A stretch of DNA of 64,000 nt from an uncultured Bacteroidia bacterium (GTDB lineage Bacteria; Bacteroidota; Bacteroidia; Bacteroidales; UBA932), in NCBI GenBank assembly GCA_902785575.1, contig CACZZF010000007.1:47069-111068 (forward strand), given 5' to 3'. The position numbers and the translations under genes were made by a program. Position 1 is the stretch's first letter, and each line of letters begins with the position of its first letter. Positions 42,177-51,947 of the stretch are shown here, piece by piece. Under the pieces are notes generated by a model, which was not told the DNA's origin, did not search any database, and saw nothing but the letters and a program-made list of their open reading frames with translations.

Positions 42177-43502
42177 CTAAAGGGAGAAACGGACGACACC
42201 CATTACCCTGTGGTTGGTGATCCAATGGAGGTTCTCCTTAGGGCGGGCGTAGTTATCCAACAGATTCTCAGTTCCGTACAAGACCGAGGTATTGTTGTAT
42301 TCAACAGCCACCGTGAGTTTTCCGACGTTGTAAGCGATAGTCGGGGTGACCCGGTACATCTGGGCGATTCCCTTTGACCCGGCGGAAGCATAGTAGACAT
42401 CAGTATCACGGCAATGGCCATTCTCGTCAATAGAGAGGTTATGTCCGGTGCCGAGTGCCATCATATACCCACCCATGCACATGAACTGCAGATCTCTTCC
42501 TACGCAGAAAGAAAGGAAAGACACTGTGGAACGCAACGGCGTGTACTTGTATTCATAAATGTCACGCCAATCATACATGGCGTAACCTCCCATCAGACGA
42601 AGATGATCCCCACCCTGGGCGAACACTGACTTCGCGTTGATCTTGAACATCCCCTTCTCGAACTGGAGATAGACAAATGGGCTGACCATGTGAAGACGAT
42701 CCTTGACTCTTGTTCCGATGTCATACCAGTCATCAATGACAAAGTTACGAGTAATGGTACGCCACCTCGGCCTCAAGCTTAAGAAATCAGCTCCGGCCCT
42801 GGCTGTGAAGTGTTTACCGGTGAAAGATATACCTCCGTAGAGCTCCGGAATCAAACCATATTTCACATAGTTTTCAGATTCACCCTGAGGACCGGTGGGA
42901 AGAAACTGCATCGGATAAAGAGCCCCGACAGTAAAATGCATCCGGCTGGCGAAAGTGTACTCCAACATCAACTGTGGACTCCAGTTGAACGGGGTGAACG
43001 GGGCGCCTGTCTCGATATTCACGCAATAAGGGAGGTCGGCTGCCATCGGATGCCAGCTCTGTCCTACCCTGAAGGCGAAACTGTTTTCCATGTAGCCCAG
43101 CTTGTCCCAATAAATGTCGACATAGGCGTGGCGTAAACGGAGGGAAGCGGAGGTGCCATTCATCAGATAGAAATCACCTTCCAGTTTGCCGTCCACCTTC
43201 AACGAACCATAACGGAAACCAGTGACATTGACACCAAGACGAGTCGTGATAGCATACGACTTCAAGGACATGTTGTCGTAAATATCCTGACCTTCGAAAT
43301 TATACTGATGGTCAAGAGGCCTGAAATAAAACAGATCCTCTGAGCCGGCTTTCGAATCCCTTGTGTCGAAAATCGCTGCCGTACGGAAGAAACCGTAAGG
43401 CTCGAACGTATTCCGGAGATTCACCTGATGGCTCTGGGCGGCCAGATTGCCAGCCCAGAGCAAACATGAGATAATAGTAATGATGCGCAAAGACTTTTTC
43501 AT
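42177..43502 (-). CDS. Outer-membrane beta-barrel protein, paralogue A
   Basis: About 441 residues from the ATG at 43502. Signal peptide MKKSLRIITIISCLLWAGNLAAQ, then alternating strands: FEPYGFFRTAAIFDTRDSKAG, LKVDGKLEGDFYL, FAFRVGQSWHPMAADLP, and a C-terminal strand NHRVMGVVRFSL, as expected for an outer-membrane barrel. It shares these landmarks with the adjacent upstream gene, so both derive from duplication. It resembles porin-like proteins with no assigned Pfam name I can give. Probably a pore for anionic substrates of the neighbouring transporter (inference). Confidence 0.78.
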   Translation of the reverse strand: MKKSLRIITIISCLLWAGNLAAQSHQVNLRNTFEPYGFFRTAAIFDTRDSKAGSEDLFYFRPLDHQYNFEGQDIYDNMSLKSYAITTRLGVNVTGFRYGSLKVDGKLEGDFYLMNGTSASLRLRHAYVDIYWDKLGYMENSFAFRVGQSWHPMAADLPYCVNIETGAPFTPFNWSPQLMLEYTFASRMHFTVGALYPMQFLPTGPQGESENYVKYGLIPELYGGISFTGKHFTARAGADFLSLRPRWRTITRNFVIDDWYDIGTRVKDRLHMVSPFVYLQFEKGMFKINAKSVFAQGGDHLRLMGGYAMYDWRDIYEYKYTPLRSTVSFLSFCVGRDLQFMCMGGYMMALGTGHNLSIDENGHCRDTDVYYASAGSKGIAQMYRVTPTIAYNVGKLTVAVEYNNTSVLYGTENLLDNYARPKENLHWITNHRVMGVVRFSL

Positions 43503-43566
43503 AAAACACTCACTTCTCAATATAATAAATCCACTTTATGAAAAATCTTGCATCAAATCAATGAAT

Positions 43567-44838
43567 TTAGAAGGAGAACCTTACCAAGCCCTGGACACGA
43601 TGGTTGGTGATCCAGTGGAGGTTATCCTCAGCAAGGCCCCAGTTACCCAGGTACTTGACTCCATTGATGGTCTTGTAGTCACCATACTGTACGCTGGTGA
43701 GCTCATACTCGAGACCAAGTGAGAACTTGCCGATATTGTGGATGATGGTCGGAGTGACCCTCCACATGGCGTTCATGTTGGAGAAACTGTTCTTGCTGAA
43801 ATACAGGTGGGATGCGGGCGCATAACCATTCTTGAAGCCAGTGAGCTGCTCGATGGTACCGAAGTTCTTGACGAAACCACCGAAGAGGATAGCCTGGGTC
43901 TTCTTTCCGTACATGAGGCTCACCCAACTTGAAGAGTTCTGGGTGGGAGTGTACCTGTAACTTCCGTCTTCCTTGACCTCGCATATTCCATAACCGCCAT
44001 TGAGGTTCACGTGCTCACCAGCCTGGGCGAAGATAGTCTTGGCCTTGACTGAGAACAAGCCGCTCTTGTACTGGAGGAAGAGGAACGGGGAAACCGTAGT
44101 GATACGGTCGCTGACCCTCTTCTTGCCGTCATTCCAACGAGGTTTGATGGAAAGCAGGTCACCACCGACTCTGGCGGTGAAGCCTCCGGTGGTGAAGTTG
44201 AGTCCCAAATAAGCCTCAGGAGTCATGCCATACTTGATGTAATTGGCTGACGCTCCCTCAGGGCCGGCGGAGGTGTACTGCATCTGCCAAAGAGCGGCGG
44301 CTGTCAGTGACAGGGACTTGGACAGGCTGAGATCGAACCTCACAAGCGGGGTGCGGGCGAAGGGGCCGAAGGGGGCACCGGTATTCAGGGAGAACACATC
44401 GGGCATGTCAGCGGCCATAGGATGCCAAGTCTGTCCGGCAGTCACCTTCCAATCGCCTTTGCTGATAGCGGCGAAGGCTTGGCGAAGACGGAACTGCGCG
44501 GTACCGGTCACACCTGAGACTCCAGCGTAGAAGTCACCTTCAATCTTTCCAGTGACCTTAAAATCCTCATACTCATAACCAACTAAATCCAAACCGAGAC
44601 GAGAAGTCAAAGCGGCGAAACGGAAACTGGTGTGAGCATTCATATCGGAACCGTCAATGATATTCTGATCTTTCGGGACATAGTAGAAAAAGTCCTCTGT
44701 TCCGGCGACACTCTCTCTGGTGTCGAATGTGAAATAATTACGGATAAAACCGTAGAATTTGAGTGTCGAAGGCTTCTCCTGCGCGACGAGAGTGGCGCAA
44801 AGGGCGAAAGCGGCGATAGCGGTAATGATCCTTTTCAT
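43567..44838 (-). CDS. Outer-membrane beta-barrel protein, paralogue B
   Basis: 423 residues with signal peptide MKRIITAIAAFALCATLVAQ. Shared landmarks with paralogue A: FYGFIRNYFTFDTRESVAG, VTGKIEGDFYAG, VTAGQTWHPMAADMPDVFS and the final strand NHRVQGLVRFSF. It lies 18 bases downstream of the SLC13 transporter, suggesting one transcript. Probably a porin delivering the transporter's substrate to the periplasm; this is context-based. Confidence 0.78.
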   Translation of the reverse strand: MKRIITAIAAFALCATLVAQEKPSTLKFYGFIRNYFTFDTRESVAGTEDFFYYVPKDQNIIDGSDMNAHTSFRFAALTSRLGLDLVGYEYEDFKVTGKIEGDFYAGVSGVTGTAQFRLRQAFAAISKGDWKVTAGQTWHPMAADMPDVFSLNTGAPFGPFARTPLVRFDLSLSKSLSLTAAALWQMQYTSAGPEGASANYIKYGMTPEAYLGLNFTTGGFTARVGGDLLSIKPRWNDGKKRVSDRITTVSPFLFLQYKSGLFSVKAKTIFAQAGEHVNLNGGYGICEVKEDGSYRYTPTQNSSSWVSLMYGKKTQAILFGGFVKNFGTIEQLTGFKNGYAPASHLYFSKNSFSNMNAMWRVTPTIIHNIGKFSLGLEYELTSVQYGDYKTINGVKYLGNWGLAEDNLHWITNHRVQGLVRFSF

Positions 44839-44856
44839 ATTCTTATTGGAGTGATA

Positions 44857-46329
44857 TTAAGCGAACGGGAACAATTTGGTAAGCCAGAAGAATCCGAAGA
44901 TAAAACCAATCAAACCTATTAACGCTCCGACTTTTGCCATATCCTTGGTCTCGACAAGGCCTGTGGAGGATGCGATGGCATTCGGAGGAGTGGAGATCGG
45001 GAAGAGCATCGCTAACGAGGCGCAAGAGGCGATGAACACAATCATGGCCTTCGAGCCACCCAGCGACAGGAACTCGGCGTTATTGGCGGCGGAAGGATCG
45101 GCCATACCCTCGGCGATAACGATAAGGATGGGAATCAGAAGGGCCGCGGTGGCGCTATTACTGATAAAGTTGGACAGGAAGTAGCAAACGATGCCGGCGA
45201 CAACCAGCACAAGGATAACCGGCATGGAGCCGAACGGGATGGAGTCGATGAGCACTTTGGCAAGTCCTGTGCCCTGTAGGCAGGTACCAAGGGCGAAACC
45301 TCCAGCCACGAGCCAGAGAACGCTCCAGTTTATTTCCTTTATGTCTTCCTTTGTGAATATTCCGCAAGCGGTAAGGACTCCAAGAGGGATGAGGGCAACA
45401 ATATTCGAGTTGATCTTGGTGATACTCTCTGTCATCCAGAGAAGGATTGTGCCGATGAAAGTGACCCAAACCACTGTCGACTTCCAATTCTTCTCTTTCT
45501 TGTTCGAAGGAATCTCAAGCACCAGTTTCTTGGACTTGAAGGGGAAGAACCACTGGAGAAGCAACCACGCGATAAGGATCATAATGACCACATAAGGAAT
45601 CATGTGGATCATCCAATCCATGAATGAGATCTCAGCGTTGGCCTCGGCGAGGAAACGGACGGCGGTGGCGTTCGGAGGCGTTCCGATAGGAGTTCCGATA
45701 CCACCCAGGTTGGCCGCTACCGGAATCGATAGCGCGAGGCCGATCTTTCCCTTATCATCGGACGGTAGCGTGGACAAAACCGGAGCGAGGAAAGCCAACA
45801 TCATGGCGGCCGTGGCCGTATTACTCATGAACATCGAAAAGACGGAAATAACGATCAGAAAGCCCAAAAGGACTATTTTCGGCCTCGTGCCGAAAATGCT
45901 CAACAGGGCACGTCCCATCGTGACGTCAAGTCCGTATTTCTCAGCCATGATAGCGAGGACGAAACCGCCCAGGAAGAGCATGACCACAGGATCAGCGAAT
46001 GAGGCCATTATAGTCTTATAGCTGACAAGCTGGCCAAATCTCTGGTCGCACAGGAAGCCAAGTCCCTTGTCTGAGAGCGTCAATAAAGAAATGACGATCA
46101 CAAGGAGGGATGTGGTCCAGTTCGGGATAATCTCACAAATCCACATCAAAGCCGCGAACGCGAAGAGGGCGATGACGCGCTGCTGAGTCACAGTCAGATC
46201 AGCGATACCATAAAAAGAAACCGGTACACACCAGAGGAACAGTGTGACCAAGAGGACGATCGGAAGAAGAACGCAATACTTCACATTGAGTTTCTTCTTC
46301 CCAGCTGTTTCAATTGTTGTTTCAGCCAT
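44857..46329 (-). CDS. SLC13/DASS-family sodium:dicarboxylate symporter
   Basis: About 490 residues from the ATG at 46329. It has roughly 11-12 membrane segments and the two family signature SNT-type motifs, MSNTATAAMML and ISNSATAALLI, which bind sodium and substrate carboxylates. P-rich hairpins such as GGIGTPIGTPPNA and FPISTPPNAIASS are also typical. It would import succinate, fumarate, malate or related di/tricarboxylates with sodium ions across the inner membrane. It has a strong -7 promoter box and heads the unit with the two outer-membrane barrels. Confidence 0.9.
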   Translation of the reverse strand: MAETTIETAGKKKLNVKYCVLLPIVLLVTLFLWCVPVSFYGIADLTVTQQRVIALFAFAALMWICEIIPNWTTSLLVIVISLLTLSDKGLGFLCDQRFGQLVSYKTIMASFADPVVMLFLGGFVLAIMAEKYGLDVTMGRALLSIFGTRPKIVLLGFLIVISVFSMFMSNTATAAMMLAFLAPVLSTLPSDDKGKIGLALSIPVAANLGGIGTPIGTPPNATAVRFLAEANAEISFMDWMIHMIPYVVIMILIAWLLLQWFFPFKSKKLVLEIPSNKKEKNWKSTVVWVTFIGTILLWMTESITKINSNIVALIPLGVLTACGIFTKEDIKEINWSVLWLVAGGFALGTCLQGTGLAKVLIDSIPFGSMPVILVLVVAGIVCYFLSNFISNSATAALLIPILIVIAEGMADPSAANNAEFLSLGGSKAMIVFIASCASLAMLFPISTPPNAIASSTGLVETKDMAKVGALIGLIGFIFGFFWLTKLFPFA

Positions 46330-46371
46330 CTTAGTTATATTAAATTCAATAATAAACTTGCTTAAATCTTG

Positions 46372-46379
46372 CAAAGATA
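46372..46379 (-). promoter_or_regulatory. -7 box of the SLC13-barrel unit
   Basis: Minus strand TATCTTTG, the best-matching form of TAnnTTTG; expected leader about 37 bases. Confidence 0.58.
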
Positions 46380-46392
46380 ATCATTATTGAAT

Positions 46393-46430
46393 AAAAAACA
46401 GGTAAATCGGTCGCCCGATCTACCTGTTTT
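46393..46430 (-). terminator. Terminator of gdhA
   Basis: On the minus strand ACAGGTAGATCGG and CCGATTTACCTGT pair around a short loop and are followed by a T run. It separates gdhA from the transporter unit. Confidence 0.68.
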
Positions 46431-46450
46431 AAAGAACAAAAATCAAGAGA

Positions 46451-47794
46451 CTAGATAACTCCCTGCTCAAGCATGGCCTCGGCCACCTTCATGAAACCGG
46501 CGATATTGGCGCCCTTGACATAATCGACGGTACCGTCCTCACGGGTTCCGTACTTGACGCACTGCTCGTGGATGCTCTTCATGATCCAATGGAGTTTGTC
46601 ATCAACCTCCTGGGCGGACCAGCTGATATGAGCGGCGTTCTGGGTCATCTCAAGACCTGAAGTGGCGACACCACCAGCGTTGACAGCCTTTCCGGGAGCG
46701 AAGAGGATACCATTGTTCTGGAAGTAACGGATGGCATCGGGCTGGCAACCCATATTGGAGACCTCGCAGCAGCACCAGCAACCATTGGCGACAAGTTCCT
46801 TGGCGTCAGCCTCGCTGAGCTCGTTCTGGAAGGCGCAAGGGAGAGCGATGTCAACAGGAATGCTCCAAGCCTTCTTACCGGCGGTGAAGAACGCCTTCTC
46901 AGGGAACTTGGTAGCCATATCCTCAACCTTATTACGGTTAGAAGCACGCATATCAAGCATATAGTCAATCATTTCCGGAGTGATACCCTCAGGAATATGG
47001 CAGACACCGTCAGGTCCGGAGATAGCGACAACCTTGGCGCCAAGTTCGTGAGCCTTGGTAGCGGCACCCCATGCGACATTACCGAAGCCGGAGAGGGCGA
47101 CCTTCTTGCCTACGATATCCTTGCCAGCCTTCTCGAGAAGGTGCTGGGTGAAATACAGGGCACCGAAACCGGTAGCCTCAGGACGGAGGATTGAGCCTCC
47201 CCAAGTAGCGCCCTTGCCAGTGAGGACACCAGTGTGATACTGACGGGCAAGTTTCTGGTACATTCCATTCAGGAAGCCGATCTCACGGCCACCGACACCC
47301 ACATCACCAGCAGGGATATCCTGGTCAGGACCTATGCAGCGCCAGAGCTCAAGCATGAAAGCGTGGCAGAAACGCATGATCTCAGCGTTGGACTTGCCGA
47401 CGGGATCGAAATCGGAGCCACCCTTGGCACCACCCATAGGAAGGGTCGTAAGGGCATTCTTGAAAGTCTGCTCGAAGCCGAGGAACTTCAACATTGAAGG
47501 GGTGACGGCCTTGTGGAAGCGGAGTCCGCCCTTGTAAGGGCCGATGGCGCTATTGAACTGGACCCTGTAGCCGAGGTTGGTCTGGACCTCACCGTTGTCG
47601 TCAATCCAGGTCACTCTGAAAGTGAATATCCTGTCCGGCTCGACAAGACGCTCGACGATCTTAGCTTTCTCGAACTCGGGGTGCTGGTTGTAGACTTCCT
47701 CGATGGACTCGAGAACTTCCTGGACAGCCTGAAGATATTCGCTCTCCATGGGGTACTTGGCCTGGAGACGGGCCATGATTTCTGTGGTTTTCAT
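46451..47794 (-). CDS. gdhA: NADP-type glutamate dehydrogenase
   Basis: 447 residues, size of the hexameric small enzymes. It has GPYKGGLRFHKAVTPS, LPMGGAKGGSDFDP (substrate-binding and catalytic Lys), and the Rossmann segment ALSGFGNVAWGAATKAHELGA. It interconverts 2-oxoglutarate plus ammonia and glutamate; the ammonia-assimilating NADPH form is the usual one with this sequence type. It has its own promoter box and terminator. Confidence 0.96.
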   Translation of the reverse strand: MKTTEIMARLQAKYPMESEYLQAVQEVLESIEEVYNQHPEFEKAKIVERLVEPDRIFTFRVTWIDDNGEVQTNLGYRVQFNSAIGPYKGGLRFHKAVTPSMLKFLGFEQTFKNALTTLPMGGAKGGSDFDPVGKSNAEIMRFCHAFMLELWRCIGPDQDIPAGDVGVGGREIGFLNGMYQKLARQYHTGVLTGKGATWGGSILRPEATGFGALYFTQHLLEKAGKDIVGKKVALSGFGNVAWGAATKAHELGAKVVAISGPDGVCHIPEGITPEMIDYMLDMRASNRNKVEDMATKFPEKAFFTAGKKAWSIPVDIALPCAFQNELSEADAKELVANGCWCCCEVSNMGCQPDAIRYFQNNGILFAPGKAVNAGGVATSGLEMTQNAAHISWSAQEVDDKLHWIMKSIHEQCVKYGTREDGTVDYVKGANIAGFMKVAEAMLEQGVI

Positions 47795-47848
47795 GATCAG
47801 TTATTATACGATGATTAATAAAAATAAAAAATCTTGTTTATTTCGTTG

Positions 47849-47856
47849 CAAATGTA
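47849..47856 (-). promoter_or_regulatory. -7 box of gdhA
   Basis: Minus strand TACATTTG, about 55 bases before the start at 47794, leaving an AT-rich leader. Confidence 0.5.
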
Positions 47857-47893
47857 AAGAATAAAATAGAGAAAACGCAATAAATCTAAATAA

Positions 47894-47920
47894 AAAAGAC
47901 AGGTTTTTCACCTGTCTTTA
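47894..47920 (-). terminator. Terminator of skp
   Basis: On the minus strand AAAGACAGGT and ACCTGTCTTT form a stem with a 5-base loop, followed by TTTTTT. It lies 19 bases after the skp stop. Confidence 0.7.
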
Positions 47921-47939
47921 AATCATGGTATTTAGCGAA

Positions 47940-48491
47940 CTACTGCTGCTGGGCCTGAAGCTCGGCCTGGAGTGACTCCAAAGTCCTTCCGGCAGGAATC
48001 TTCAACTCTTTCCTGGCGTCCGGAGTCAAGTCCTTGCACTGAGCCTTGTCAACATAGTAGAACTGGCTGGTGTCGAAAACAAAGGTATAGCCACCGGCCT
48101 TGGCGAGCTTCTCCACGACCTCCATGGCCTTCTTCTGGATAGGTTCCATCAGTTGCGCCTGCTGCTGCTGGAGCTCAACCTGGATAGACTGCTGGAACTC
48201 ATTGATCCTGTTCTGGATCTCGGTCAGTTCCTTCTCCTTATTCTCCTTGATAGCGGGAGTCCAAGTGGCTTGCTTCTGCTGGTACTCGTTGAACTTGGCG
48301 TTCGCCTCGTCCACCATGCTTTGGTAAGTGTCGCTCGCCTCTTTCTGGGCCGCCTGCATCTGAGTCCTGGCAGCGTCAGCTTCAGGAGTGAGCATGACGA
48401 GCTCATTGAAATTGACGTAGGCGAATTTCACCTGGGCTGAAGCCGTGAGGGTGAACAATGCCATGGCGGCAAACAAAACGATCTTTTTCAT
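47940..48491 (-). CDS. skp: Skp/OmpH-family periplasmic chaperone
   Basis: 183 residues from the ATG at 48491, signal peptide MKKIVLFAAMALFTLTASAQ. The mature start FAYVNFNELVMLTPEADAA is typical, followed by a long helical coiled-coil (AAQKEASDTYQSM...QQSIQVELQQQQAQL) that forms the tentacles of the trimeric chaperone. It holds unfolded outer-membrane proteins in the periplasm for BamA. It follows bamA by 75 bases and has its own promoter-like box TAAATTTG at 48550-48543 on the minus strand. Confidence 0.9.
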   Translation of the reverse strand: MKKIVLFAAMALFTLTASAQVKFAYVNFNELVMLTPEADAARTQMQAAQKEASDTYQSMVDEANAKFNEYQQKQATWTPAIKENKEKELTEIQNRINEFQQSIQVELQQQQAQLMEPIQKKAMEVVEKLAKAGGYTFVFDTSQFYYVDKAQCKDLTPDARKELKIPAGRTLESLQAELQAQQQ

Positions 48492-48566
48492 ATCAAATTC
48501 AATTTTATCAGTTTTCCGAATTAAGGCTTTGCAAAGATTGTGCAAATTTATAAATAAAAACGAATA

Positions 48567-51164
48567 TCAGAACTGTTGTCCTATCATGAAGTGGAACTGG
48601 CTCCTCTGGCTCTTGTCCGGATTATCGAATCCGTAACCCCAGTCAACACCCAGCAAACCGATCATCGGGAGGAACACACGCACGCCCACACCGGCTGAAC
48701 GCTTGATCTGGAAAGGATTGAATTTCTTTATGTCAGACCAACAATTACCTCCCTCAAGGAATAGCAGAGCAAAGATGGTCGACTGCGGCTGGAGTATCAC
48801 AGGATAACGGGCCTCGACAGTGAACTTGTCATATACGTTACCGGCGTAATAGCCATTCGTGTTATACGGGGTGGCCTCCCAAGGAGTCAACGAATAATTA
48901 TCGTAACCACGGAGAGGAATGATATCCGATCCGTAAGTATCGTAGCCGGACATACCGTCACCACCGACCCTGAAGCCCTCAAATGGCGAGTAACCCCACT
49001 TGCGGTTGTAGTAGCCAAGATAACCGAACTGGGCGCGTCCCATCACCACAAGGTCCTTCCAGACCTTTGTGTAAGTCTCGGCGCTGAACTTCCACTTATG
49101 GTACTCAATCCACTTGTATCTGGACGCGGCAGACCATGTGTCGTAATTAATGTCCTTGTAATCAGAGACTTTCTTGGGATTCCCGGCGGCATCCAGATTA
49201 CCGAAGTCATTCTTCCTGAATAACGAGTAAGGAGGAGTCAACTGCATGCTGGCTGAGAACACGGAACCGCGCCTGGGGTATATCTGCTGGTCGGTCGAAG
49301 TCCTGGTAAGGCTTGCCGTGTAGCTCAAGTTGTGTGAAGTGCCATCATTGAACATGAAGTAACCGTTGATCCAGTTCTTCAGGTTGTAAACCTGCCAGCT
49401 CAAGCCGTTATAGAACACGAAATAGTCATCAGGCCATTTCAGACGGGTACCGATACCACCGGAGAAACCATAGATCTCCATGACCTTGTCGTTACTCAAG
49501 AGGCCGATGGCGAGATAGGAGTCTGTCTGCCTTGTGTAATAAGCCTGGAGATTAAGCGAAGTGGGTTTCTTCTGGGTCAGCCACGGCTCAGTGAAACTGA
49601 ATATCAATGACGTGTAATACGTTCCGTTGGTCTGGAAACGGAGGGATAGGTTCTGGGCGTCACCAAGTGGAACAGGACGCCAGGCGTTCTTCTCGAACAT
49701 CCTCCTTGTGGAGAAGTTGTTGAAACTGACACCGACAGTGGCGACAAATGTGTTCATACCCCAACCTCCGGAGAGTTCCAATTGGCTGGAAGGCTTCTCT
49801 GTCACGTTATAGACAAGGTCCACCGTATTGTTCAGCTGGTTAGGCAAGATCGAATAACCGCCCTCGCTGGAGATCGCCTCTGGATCAAACTGGCCCAAGG
49901 AAGCGATTTCCCTGATAGACCTCTCGAAATTGGTCTGGCTGAACAGATAACCAGGCTTGGTGTAGATCTGCCTGCGGACAACTTTCTCGCTGGTCAGGTC
50001 ATTGCCATTGATTATAATGTTGTTCAAAGTCGCCTGCTTGCCTTCAGAGACCCTCATCTCGACATCGACGGAATCCCCATCAATGTTCAATTCGACCGGA
50101 GTGACCTGGAAGAACAGATAGCCCTCGTCACGGTAGAGTTTCGAGATGTCATAGTCAGTCTGCTTGCCACCACCTTTCAGCCTCTTCTCCATTGTGACCA
50201 TATCATAAGGGTCACCTTTATTAATCTGAAGAATAGAGTTCAGCTGCTCGGCGGAGTGGACGGAGTTACCGGTCCAAGTCACATTCCTGAAATAATACTT
50301 CTTTCCCTGGTCAAACTTGAAGTCAATCCCGAGACGGTCCGGCTCCACATAATAAATGGAATCCTTTAAGATACGAGCGTCACGGTAACCGGCCTCATTG
50401 AACTTGCTGATCAGGTTTATCTTGTCGTTCGGGTATTCCTTCTCATTGAACTTCTTGCTGTTGAAGAAGTTATATATCTTCTTGGCCTTTGTCTTCTTCA
50501 TCGAGCGGGCGAGTTTGAAATCAGAGACCCCGTCATTCCCTTCGAAATTGATGTCCCTGATCCTGATCTTATCACCTTTGTCGACAGCGAAATTGACACG
50601 GATAGCGTTCTTAATTATAGTGTCTTTCTGGGTCTGCACGTCGACATCGCAATTGAGAAAACCCTTTTCGGCGTAATATCGCTTGATGATTCCGACAGAA
50701 GTGGTAGCGACATATTCCGAGAACTCACCACCCCTGCGGAGCCTCAAACGCTCCTCCAGATCTTTCTGCTCTGTCTTTTTGACACCGGTATACAGCCACC
50801 TGGAAACCCTTGGTCTCTCTTTGATAATGATTTTGAACCATGCGGAGTCGCCACTAGCGTTGATGTGGTCGATCTCAAGGGCCACATCCTCGAAATATCT
50901 CTGCGCCCAGAGCCTCGTGACGATTGAAGACATCTCGTCACTTGGCACTTTCACCGTCATTCCCGGCTGGATACCAGTCAAAGAAATGATCTGCTGCTCT
51001 CCGAAATGAGTGTTTCCCTCGACACTGATGCCTCCGACAACATAATCGCGGGGCTGCTCGTAATCGACTTCCACCGGATCGGATTTCTTGACCGGTTCCT
51101 GGGCAAAAGCCACAGTACCAGCCACTGACAAAAGCAGGACACACAAGAGACGATATATTCTCAT
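48567..51164 (-). CDS. bamA: Outer-membrane protein assembly factor BamA
   Basis: About 865 residues from the ATG at 51164 (MRIYRLLCVLLLSVAGTVAFA signal peptide); an ATG five codons earlier is possible but would leave a very short leader after the -7 box. POTRA repeats occupy about residues 40-430 (e.g. VGGISVEGNTHFGEQQIISLTGI, INGNDLTSEKVVRRQIYTKPGY), then the 16-strand barrel with the loop-6 motif region GGDGMSGYDTYGSDIIPLRGYD and a C-terminal strand SQFHFMIGQQF ending in Phe. Core of the outer-membrane protein insertion machine. Confidence 0.95.
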   Translation of the reverse strand: MRIYRLLCVLLLSVAGTVAFAQEPVKKSDPVEVDYEQPRDYVVGGISVEGNTHFGEQQIISLTGIQPGMTVKVPSDEMSSIVTRLWAQRYFEDVALEIDHINASGDSAWFKIIIKERPRVSRWLYTGVKKTEQKDLEERLRLRRGGEFSEYVATTSVGIIKRYYAEKGFLNCDVDVQTQKDTIIKNAIRVNFAVDKGDKIRIRDINFEGNDGVSDFKLARSMKKTKAKKIYNFFNSKKFNEKEYPNDKINLISKFNEAGYRDARILKDSIYYVEPDRLGIDFKFDQGKKYYFRNVTWTGNSVHSAEQLNSILQINKGDPYDMVTMEKRLKGGGKQTDYDISKLYRDEGYLFFQVTPVELNIDGDSVDVEMRVSEGKQATLNNIIINGNDLTSEKVVRRQIYTKPGYLFSQTNFERSIREIASLGQFDPEAISSEGGYSILPNQLNNTVDLVYNVTEKPSSQLELSGGWGMNTFVATVGVSFNNFSTRRMFEKNAWRPVPLGDAQNLSLRFQTNGTYYTSLIFSFTEPWLTQKKPTSLNLQAYYTRQTDSYLAIGLLSNDKVMEIYGFSGGIGTRLKWPDDYFVFYNGLSWQVYNLKNWINGYFMFNDGTSHNLSYTASLTRTSTDQQIYPRRGSVFSASMQLTPPYSLFRKNDFGNLDAAGNPKKVSDYKDINYDTWSAASRYKWIEYHKWKFSAETYTKVWKDLVVMGRAQFGYLGYYNRKWGYSPFEGFRVGGDGMSGYDTYGSDIIPLRGYDNYSLTPWEATPYNTNGYYAGNVYDKFTVEARYPVILQPQSTIFALLFLEGGNCWSDIKKFNPFQIKRSAGVGVRVFLPMIGLLGVDWGYGFDNPDKSQRSQFHFMIGQQF

Positions 51165-51192
51165 CAAGTCAGAATTCATTGAAACAAGTTTG

Positions 51193-51200
51193 CAAATATA
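51193..51200 (-). promoter_or_regulatory. -7 box of bamA
   Basis: Minus strand TATATTTG in the 42-base uppS-bamA gap, suggesting bamA and skp have a promoter in addition to that of nadK-uppS. Confidence 0.48.
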
Positions 51201-51206
51201 CGGCGA

Positions 51207-51947
51207 TTATTTGACTTTTCCATACCTGCGGTCTCTCTTCGCATATTCTTTAAGCGCAGACCGGAACTCTTCTTTTCGAAAATCAGGCCACAAGGTGTCC
51301 ACGAAAAGAAACTCTGAATACGCGGCCTGCCAAAGCAGGTAATTACTAATACGGCTCTCCCCAGAAGTCCTTATTATCAAGTCAGGATCCGGAATACCGG
51401 AAGTAACTAAGTATGAGGCGAATTCATCAGCCGTGGCATTTTCCGTGCCGGCAGGGTCGGAAGCATGGGCCTCCGCCAGGCGCTTGGCTGCCTGGAGAAT
51501 GTCCCATTTGCCGCTGTAGCTTAGGAATATAATAAGGTCAAGGATAGGCTCCTTTCCGTCCTCAGGCTCAGTGAAAGCCTCAGCGGTCCGGATCGCCTCG
51601 ACAAGAGCCGGCTCCAAGCGACTCATATCCCCTAGCACACGGAATCTCACCCTCTGTTTTTTCAAAGCCTCAATCTCATCGGCTATAGCCTTGAACATCA
51701 ATTTCATAAGGGTATTGACCTCGGCTTCGGGACGACCCCAGTTCTCGGATGAGAAAGCGAATAGTGACAGATACCTTACACCTGTCTCGGCAGCAGCCTC
51801 AACGCATGCCCTGACACTTTCCACACCATGAGAGTGGCCATAGACCCTCTCCTTTCCTCTTAACTGGGCCCACCTTCCATTGCCATCCATAATGATTGAC
51901 ACATGAGTAGGCACACGGCCTTGAATATTGTCGTTAAATTCCTCCAT
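51207..51947 (-). CDS. uppS: Undecaprenyl diphosphate synthase (isoprenyl transferase)
   Basis: 246 residues. The cis-prenyltransferase signature IIMDGNGRWAQLRGKERVYGH (catalytic Asp 21), then LFAFSSENWGRPEAEV, and near the end DLIIRTSGESRISNYLLWQ. It condenses isopentenyl diphosphate with farnesyl diphosphate to build the C55 lipid carrier for peptidoglycan and polysaccharides. It overlaps the nadK 3' end by 14 bases. Confidence 0.96.
   Translation of the reverse strand: MEEFNDNIQGRVPTHVSIIMDGNGRWAQLRGKERVYGHSHGVESVRACVEAAAETGVRYLSLFAFSSENWGRPEAEVNTLMKLMFKAIADEIEALKKQRVRFRVLGDMSRLEPALVEAIRTAEAFTEPEDGKEPILDLIIFLSYSGKWDILQAAKRLAEAHASDPAGTENATADEFASYLVTSGIPDPDLIIRTSGESRISNYLLWQAAYSEFLFVDTLWPDFRKEEFRSALKEYAKRDRRYGKVK

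Noticed and set aside
51558..51582. GGCTCAG-containing stretch as another PVEGR-type repeat
   Set aside because: It lacks the CCTTCGACAG half and is ordinary uppS coding sequence.
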